A stretch of 26,679 nucleotides of DNA from Bacteroidales bacterium UBA6828 (GTDB taxonomy: Bacteria > Bacteroidota > Bacteroidia > Bacteroidales > Paludibacteraceae). The first letter of the stretch is position 1. Every line of letters begins with the position of its first letter. Position numbers and translations under genes: made by a program. The notes beneath the pieces are model-generated. The model ran no database searches. It was given only the letters and a program-made list of their open reading frames with translations, and had not been told where the DNA came from. The stretch covers positions 1 to 26,679 of the forward strand of contig DKEG01000033.1 in assembly GCA_002452095.1 (NCBI GenBank), in the 5' to 3' direction. Shown here piece after piece: positions 22,749 to 26,679 of the stretch.

Positions 22749-22780
22749 AATTTCTCTTGCCGCTTGCGGCAAAGGAAATT
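22749..22780. repeat. TTGCCGC-GCGGCAA hairpin, copy 2
   Basis: TTGCCGC (22757-22763) pairs with GCGGCAA (22766-22772). After a 2x2 mismatch the stem extends with AATTTC/GAAATT, making a long hairpin 126 bases after the porX stop. The core and the AAAGGA flank resemble 16231-16250. It may act as a 3' end for porX or be a REP-like element. The region to 22918 holds no gene; only a small CGGC-GTA-GCCG hairpin near 22842 is seen. Confidence 0.6.
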
Positions 22781-22918
22781 TATATTAATGTCAGTTCGAT
22801 ATAATTAGGTGATATAAAATTTTATGGTTAATTAGTGATAATACGGCGTAGCCGTCCGTTTACAACCGACCGGATAATGCTTATTTGAATAATTTTTAAA
22901 CATATTTGTCTAAAAAGC

Positions 22919-22975
22919 GCGGCGCGTGTTCGGATTCCCTGCAAGCAACGCGCAGTAGGGTGATGGTTGCGCCGC
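22919..22975 (+). other. Structured GC-rich leader of the EEP gene
   Basis: GCGGCGC (22919-22925) pairs perfectly with GCGCCGC (22969-22975). Inside, CCCTGC and GCAG-TA-GGG can pair. This GC-rich fold sits 31 bases before the ATG at 23007 in otherwise AT-rich DNA, so it may be a regulatory 5' leader. Confidence 0.4.
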
Positions 22976-23006
22976 AAGACAAAGGTTTTTATAAGTTTTC
23001 GTTAAT

Positions 23007-23903
23007 ATGAAACAAAAAGGCAAATGGAAATGGCTCCTGCTATGCATACTCCTCGTATGCTTAGTCCTCCTGCTGCTGCCCTGCGTCTCCCACGGCTCCG
23101 GTGCCGACGAATCAGCCTATCCCCACCGGCTCCGGATCCTCACCTACAACACCCACCGTATGGGCAATTTCCAAAAAGCACCGCACAACCGCGTCATCCA
23201 ATACCTCCTCCGTCAGGACGCCGATGTCATCTGCCTCCAGGAGGTCGAGGTCTATAAGGACAACCAATACCTCACCCTCGGCGAACTCAAAGGCGTCATG
23301 CGCGAGAAATACCCCTATTCCTACATCGATTTCTCCGTTTACAACAGCCGCCGCCAGTTCGGCAATGTCGTATTCTCCAAGTACCCGCTGGTCAATAAGC
23401 AGACTATCCGCTATCCCTCCCGTGCCAATATATCCAGCCGTTGCGACATCATCGTCGGTACCGATACCATCCGCCTTATCACCAACCACCTCGAGTCCAA
23501 CCGCTTCGACAACCACGATTTTGCGGAAAACAACGGTCATACCAACGCCCTCAAAGAAACCGCCCACCGCCTCTCCGCCAAGTGGGAGACCGCCCGCCGC
23601 GCCCGCCGCGAGCAGGCACGATGCGTCCGCACCGAGATAGACGCCTCCCCCTATCCCGTCATCATCGTCGGCGATTTCAACGACATACCACTCTCATACA
23701 CCTATTGGAAAATACGAGGCACCATGCGCGATGCTTTCCTCTGCTGCAGTTGGGGCAACCTCGGCTTCACCTATATCTACCACCACCTCGGTCTGCGTAT
23801 CGACTATACCCTCTGTTCCCGCTCGCTCCACCCCGTCAGCAGTACCGTCGAGCGTGTCCGCCATTCCGACCACTACCCCCTCACCACCACCCTCGCTTGG
23901 TAA
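23007..23903 (+). CDS. Endonuclease/exonuclease/phosphatase family protein, exported
   Basis: A 298-aa protein of the EEP (DNase I-like) superfamily. It has a Lys-rich N-terminus, then a hydrophobic helix (WLLLCILLVCLVLLLLPCVS), so it is exported or membrane-anchored. Metal and catalytic motifs are visible: LTYNTHRM, DVICLQEVE (metal-binding Glu), VVFSKYPL, LITNHLES (His), VIIVGDFNDIP (Asp-x-Asn) and RHSDHYPL (Asp-His pair near the C-terminus). Possible substrates are nucleic acids, phospholipids or sugar phosphates, and the sequence does not decide. It is transcribed alone behind a structured leader, with a convergent gene beyond the hairpin at 23914-23949. Confidence 0.9.
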   Translation: MKQKGKWKWLLLCILLVCLVLLLLPCVSHGSGADESAYPHRLRILTYNTHRMGNFQKAPHNRVIQYLLRQDADVICLQEVEVYKDNQYLTLGELKGVMREKYPYSYIDFSVYNSRRQFGNVVFSKYPLVNKQTIRYPSRANISSRCDIIVGTDTIRLITNHLESNRFDNHDFAENNGHTNALKETAHRLSAKWETARRARREQARCVRTEIDASPYPVIIVGDFNDIPLSYTYWKIRGTMRDAFLCCSWGNLGFTYIYHHLGLRIDYTLCSRSLHPVSSTVERVRHSDHYPLTTTLAW

Positions 23904-23913
23904 TAAATACACA

Positions 23914-23949
23914 ACAAGGGCCGCCCGACCTCCGTCAGACAGCCCTTGT
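23914..23949. terminator. Hairpin between convergent genes
   Basis: ACAAGGGC (23914-23921) pairs with GCCCTTGT (23942-23949) over a 20-base loop. No T-tract follows on either strand, so it is a weak terminator candidate for the EEP gene and the leftward membrane-protein gene. Confidence 0.5.
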
Positions 23950-23967
23950 AATAATGGGGTATGAAAA

Positions 23968-24420
23968 TTACAGTATATCCATTTCTGTCAGCAGCATACA
24001 GGATATAATGTAATAGACATACAGATACGCAAAACTCTTGCAGTCGTCGTCTTTGCAGTATCGCAGTGTGATGATGAACGCCAGAAAAAACAGTATCTTC
24101 AGCAGTTTGATACCGAACAGGTTGATCAGCACGCCGCTGCTTGACAACCAACTTATGAATACTGTGGCGGTATAGACCACCGGCAGTATGGCACCCAACC
24201 ACATATACAGGTCGTTCCAACCATTGTGCCGCCCTTTCCATAGCAAGACCACTACCGCTGCGATACTGCACGCCAGCATCGACCCTGCATAGTACGGAAA
24301 TATCGTCTCCGGTTTGGCAAAACCCAACGTAACAAAGAAATATATCCCGCTCACTCCCGCCACTATATACGCCACCCGCGTCAGCGCATCCTTGCTGTGC
24401 TTGTAAACTACTTTACTCAT
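23968..24420 (-). CDS. Small multi-pass membrane protein, unknown function
   Basis: A 150-aa hydrophobic protein with about five transmembrane segments (VAYIVAGVSGIYFFVTLGF, AGSMLACSIAAVVVLLW, MWLGAILPVVYTATVFISWL, LLKILFFLAFIITLRY, FAYLYVYYIISCMLLTE). Basic residues lie near the start (MSKVVYKHSK). I do not recognise the family. The start at 24420 is chosen over 24453 because the latter overlaps the upstream gene and adds an uncharacteristic Asn/Ile-rich tail. It lies 17 bases after the lipoprotein gene and is probably co-transcribed with it. Confidence 0.75.
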   Translation of the reverse strand: MSKVVYKHSKDALTRVAYIVAGVSGIYFFVTLGFAKPETIFPYYAGSMLACSIAAVVVLLWKGRHNGWNDLYMWLGAILPVVYTATVFISWLSSSGVLINLFGIKLLKILFFLAFIITLRYCKDDDCKSFAYLYVYYIISCMLLTEMDIL

Positions 24421-24437
24421 AAATATGTTATTATTTA

Positions 24438-25292
24438 TTATTTCAAATACCATAATTGTTTGCTGTGGTATGTAACACTCGCAAAAGCATTCAACTGGTC
24501 TTGCTCCACCTTTTTCAAAGCAGTCCTTCTTGTAGTACGAAGATAGTTGTTGGTGTAGTCTGTTAATTTGTCATCTGTTAATTTTGATATAGCCTTAAAA
24601 TATCTTTTGTTTCCAACAAGCACCATAGGTGCTGCAGAGTAATATGTATTTTTGTTGTATTCTGTGGCTATCAGTTTCTGTTCCGATGTCAACTCCTTTT
24701 TTGTATAGGTTTCATATTGTCGTATTACTTCCTCTGCAATCATTTCTTTTGTTGCAGTTTGAAAAGGAAATCCCTTTGCTTCCATTTTTCGGATTATGAT
24801 ATTATGCATTTTTCCAATACTAACTGTGCTTTCTGTATTATCCAAGCGTAGTTTGTGCAATGTAGGTGGAAAAGGATCAGGATCGGAAAATAATTTCACA
24901 TCTGAAAAGAACGCAAGATTTCCTATCTCGGTCAATGAACCCACAATGGCTCCTACTGCCATTCCTTCTAATCCTCCCAAACAGCCGGCAATGGCACCCA
25001 TACCATCAGCAAAAACAACCTTTTCCAAATCTGTCCACCTGTCTTTTGCGGTATCGTTTGACATTACGGCTATCCCCGAATTGCTTATTCCAAACTCGGC
25101 ATCCAATGAATCCAAAGAGGCAAAATACGCCTCCCATTCTTCCTCTAATCCGTAATCGGTTTCCGAACTGACAGCAATGTTCTGCTCATCGGAATGGTTC
25201 ATAATAGGAGTTTCCAACTCCGAGGAACAGGATATCAAAAGCCCCATTGCGGATAGTATGCACATCTGCATACATAAAAATAACTGTTTCAT
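24438..25292 (-). CDS. Glycine-rich lipoprotein, unknown function
   Basis: A 284-aa lipoprotein with a signal peptide and lipobox GLLISC (Cys22, followed by SSE). Residues about 30-90 are acidic. Residues 97-124 (DGMGAIAGCLGGLEGMAVGAIVGSL) form a glycine-zipper-like hydrophobic segment of the kind seen in bacteriocin-like and membrane-inserting proteins. The C-terminal half is charged, with many Lys and Tyr residues. I recall similar Gly-zipper lipoproteins in other Bacteroidetes but know no function. The gene is visibly more AT-rich than its neighbours. It has its own promoter with the composite upstream element shared with the ncRNA. The small membrane protein gene follows 17 bases downstream. 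Confidence 0.8.
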   Translation of the reverse strand: MKQLFLCMQMCILSAMGLLISCSSELETPIMNHSDEQNIAVSSETDYGLEEEWEAYFASLDSLDAEFGISNSGIAVMSNDTAKDRWTDLEKVVFADGMGAIAGCLGGLEGMAVGAIVGSLTEIGNLAFFSDVKLFSDPDPFPPTLHKLRLDNTESTVSIGKMHNIIIRKMEAKGFPFQTATKEMIAEEVIRQYETYTKKELTSEQKLIATEYNKNTYYSAAPMVLVGNKRYFKAISKLTDDKLTDYTNNYLRTTRRTALKKVEQDQLNAFASVTYHSKQLWYLK

Positions 25293-25359
25293 ACGTGTAA
25301 AAAAGTGTTTGTAAGTTTGTAATTAAAACAAGGTACCTGTTCGGTTGTGAATTCGACTG

Positions 25360-25391
25360 CAAAGGTACTGCCAATCTGCCAATCCTACAAG
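25360..25391 (-). promoter_or_regulatory. Promoter of the lipoprotein gene
   Basis: On the minus strand CTTG (25388-25391), 20 bases, TACCTTTG (25360-25367). The predicted start near 25353 gives a leader of about 60 nt. Confidence 0.75.
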
Positions 25392-25393
25392 CG

Positions 25394-25470
25394 TACACCG
25401 TATGCAAATGCTATTCTTACACCGCTGATAATCAGCACACTACAAAATACACCGTATGCAAAATGCTCTA
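25394..25470. promoter_or_regulatory. Composite operator-like element upstream of the lipoprotein gene
   Basis: Two direct copies of TACACCGTATGCAAA(A)TGCT (from 25394 and from 25448) flank the palindrome GCTGATAATCAGC (25424-25436). On the minus strand the order is ATTTTG, 23 bases, CTGATTATCAG, 16 bases, TTTG, 13 bases, the CTTG -33 box. This is the same arrangement as at 5188-5254. Confidence 0.6.
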
Positions 25471-25480
25471 TAAGAACAAA

Positions 25481-25532
25481 ATTAACGATTAATGAACGGC
25501 AATTAACGAAGCCTTTTAACGGACATTAATGG
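25481..25532. repeat. TTAAYG motif cluster
   Basis: ATTAACGA (25481), ATTAATGA (25488), ATTAACGA (25502), TTTAACGG (25515) and ATTAATGG (25525) form a second array like that upstream of porX. Longer matches such as GGCAATTAACG and TTAATGGAGAAT also occur there. It lies between the lipoprotein promoter region and the 3' end of the next gene. Confidence 0.7.
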
Positions 25533-25538
25533 AGAATA

Positions 25539-26648
25539 TCAATGTCCCACGGGTATCGACACGGCTATCCGCACCAGCGTATCATACAGCCCCGCCGAGG
25601 TGGTCTGCAGTTTCTTGGCAATCCGCTGTTTGTAACTCCGTATCGCCGACCGGGCGTAGCATATATGATCCGCCACCTGCGGCAGGGGCATATCCGGATA
25701 CAGCAGACAGAGTACGCAGAACGTGATCTCTTTTTCCGATAGCGACAACCCCTCCAGCCGCTCTGTCACAAACAGCAGCGGCTTATCGCATACCTGTTTC
25801 AATACGCTGAAATCGCTCCACGCCTTGTCGGGCAGCGGGTAGCGTTCCCGCAGTTCTGCTATGTTGTGCCTCAGTTCGGTCTCCCGTGCCCTGTCTGCCG
25901 AGTGTGCCATCGCTTCCATTTGCTGCGCCTGCGTCTGCAAGCACACCGATGACGATTGGTAGAAAGAAATGAAAAATACCGACAGAATGACTATCACCGT
26001 GGCAAACAGCCCTGTGCCGAACTGCCACGGAACAAACACCTCCCCTTTCGAGAGGTACTCCTCCAATACCCGCACCGCCATCGCCTGTTCCACTCCGTCG
26101 GCTTCAAACGCAGACATTAACGGCTGCCGGATGGCGTTCCCGCCGCCCAATTCCATTGCCCGCTCGGTATAGACGGCTGCCAACGAATCCGCACCGCCTT
26201 GCCGGCACATTTCCGCCATCTGCCGGTTGATCCGGCTGCGCAGAGAGGGCGCATCGGTCATATAGTAGTCGGCTTGCGTGTAGCACCAAGCCGCCCGCTC
26301 GTATTGTGCGGTATAGCCCCGATAATAATTCCCGAGATAGAAATAGGCTCTTGCCAGCGTGTTATGCCCCGACAGTTTCCCTATCGGGGTGTCAAAAGCC
26401 TCTACGGCACGCACCAATGCCAATGAATCGGTATAGATACTGTCCTGTTGCAGCAGAGTCTGCGCCTTGCCAAGCGTGATACGCGCCTTCTCCTGTGCAG
26501 GCAGGGCAATGCCGCAATACACCCCCGCCATACCCGCCAGCAGGAGTACATACAGCCACAACGTCCTGTTCCGCCAAACAGAGCGGAAAAACGGGAAAAC
26601 TATATTTCGGACGGATAATTTAATGACCTTTAATGGGGAAAGGAACAA
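25539..26648 (-). CDS. Short TPR/LuxR-like membrane regulator (paralogue)
   Basis: A 369-aa paralogue of the regulator at 5318-6859. It has an N-terminal hydrophobic anchor (LWLYVLLLAGMAGVYCGIAL), a short TPR-like region (FDTPIGKLSGHNTLARAYFYLGNYY..., about 70-175), a transmembrane helix (FGTGLFATVIVILSVFFISFY, about 230), a short coiled coil, and the C-terminal HTH (LSEKEITFCVLCLLYPDMPLPQVADHI...YKQRIAKKLQTTSAGLYDTL). Compared with the larger paralogue it lacks about 140 residues of TPR region. The start is uncertain: 26648 is a TTG, and the next in-frame ATG would cut the hydrophobic anchor; a TTG at 26561 is an alternative. TAATGTTTG near the right edge resembles a -7 box with one extra base. 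Confidence 0.78.
   Translation of the reverse strand: MFLSPLKVIKLSVRNIVFPFFRSVWRNRTLWLYVLLLAGMAGVYCGIALPAQEKARITLGKAQTLLQQDSIYTDSLALVRAVEAFDTPIGKLSGHNTLARAYFYLGNYYRGYTAQYERAAWCYTQADYYMTDAPSLRSRINRQMAEMCRQGGADSLAAVYTERAMELGGGNAIRQPLMSAFEADGVEQAMAVRVLEEYLSKGEVFVPWQFGTGLFATVIVILSVFFISFYQSSSVCLQTQAQQMEAMAHSADRARETELRHNIAELRERYPLPDKAWSDFSVLKQVCDKPLLFVTERLEGLSLSEKEITFCVLCLLYPDMPLPQVADHICYARSAIRSYKQRIAKKLQTTSAGLYDTLVRIAVSIPVGH
26619..26636. repeat. Two TTTAATGR motifs near the start of the short regulator
   Basis: TTTAATGA (26619) and TTTAATGG (26629), 10 bases apart, lie at the proposed start of the paralogous regulator. They belong to the same motif family as the arrays at 20902-21027 and 25481-25532. 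Confidence 0.5.
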
Positions 26649-26679
26649 TCTTCAACCGGGGCAACCGCATCAAACATTA

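Overview
This window is chromosomal DNA from a member of the Bacteroidota, most likely the order Bacteroidales. The evidence is: promoters of the Bacteroidetes type (TTTG about 20 bases upstream of TAnnTTTG) in front of many genes; few Shine-Dalgarno sites; a PorX-type response regulator with a PglZ domain and a SprE/PorW-like TPR protein (both tied to the type IX secretion system); and two membrane-anchored TPR/LuxR-like regulators of a type typical of this phylum. The genus cannot be fixed from the sequence. All recognised genes are intact except the first, which is cut by the left edge.

Layout. 1-4.9 kb (+ strand): the 3' end of a SprE/PorW-like TPR gene, tRNA-Pro(GGG) on the minus strand, miaB, a promoter followed by a leader with two intrinsic terminators, a 36-residue ORF, greA and a HIT hydrolase. 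4.9-5.3 kb: a probable structured ncRNA of about 200 nt on the minus strand with its own promoter and terminator. 5.3-10 kb (minus): a TPR/LuxR-like regulator, a DNA stretch with eight GCATA motifs, then nadB coupled to an NlpC/P60 peptidase. 9.7-16 kb (minus): the rod-shape operon mreB-mreC-mreD-mrdA-rodA with comF attached, behind a leader of about 300 nt full of short repeats, then tRNA-Asn. 16.6-20.8 kb (+): a tight operon of pfkB-type kinase, plsC, HIT protein, tsaC, sugar transferase and xseB. 21.1-23.9 kb (+): porX and an endonuclease/exonuclease/phosphatase protein. 24-26.6 kb (minus): a small membrane protein, a glycine-rich lipoprotein and a second, shorter TPR/LuxR-like regulator.

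The genes serve cell elongation and wall synthesis (mre/mrd/rod, NlpC/P60), tRNA modification (miaB, tsaC), cofactor synthesis (nadB), lipid and surface-glycan synthesis (plsC, sugar transferase) and type IX secretion or its control (SprE/PorW-like, porX).

The unusual material is between the genes. (1) The ncRNA promoter and the lipoprotein promoter, 20 kb apart, share a composite upstream element: ATTTTG, 23 bases, the palindrome CTGATWATCAG, 16-18 bases, TTTG, 13 bases, CTTG, 20 bases, TACCTTTG. In the ncRNA copy a G10 tract lies in the variable spacer. (2) Nine TTAAYGG motifs at near-multiples of 10.5 bp stand before porX, with more of the same motif at 25.5 and 26.6 kb. (3) Several 11-bp-periodic GGAT repeats and paired hairpins recur in two distant intergenic regions. 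(4) The greA leader carries two terminators and two micro-ORFs. The + strand also changes from G-rich to C-rich near 10 kb, independently of gene direction.
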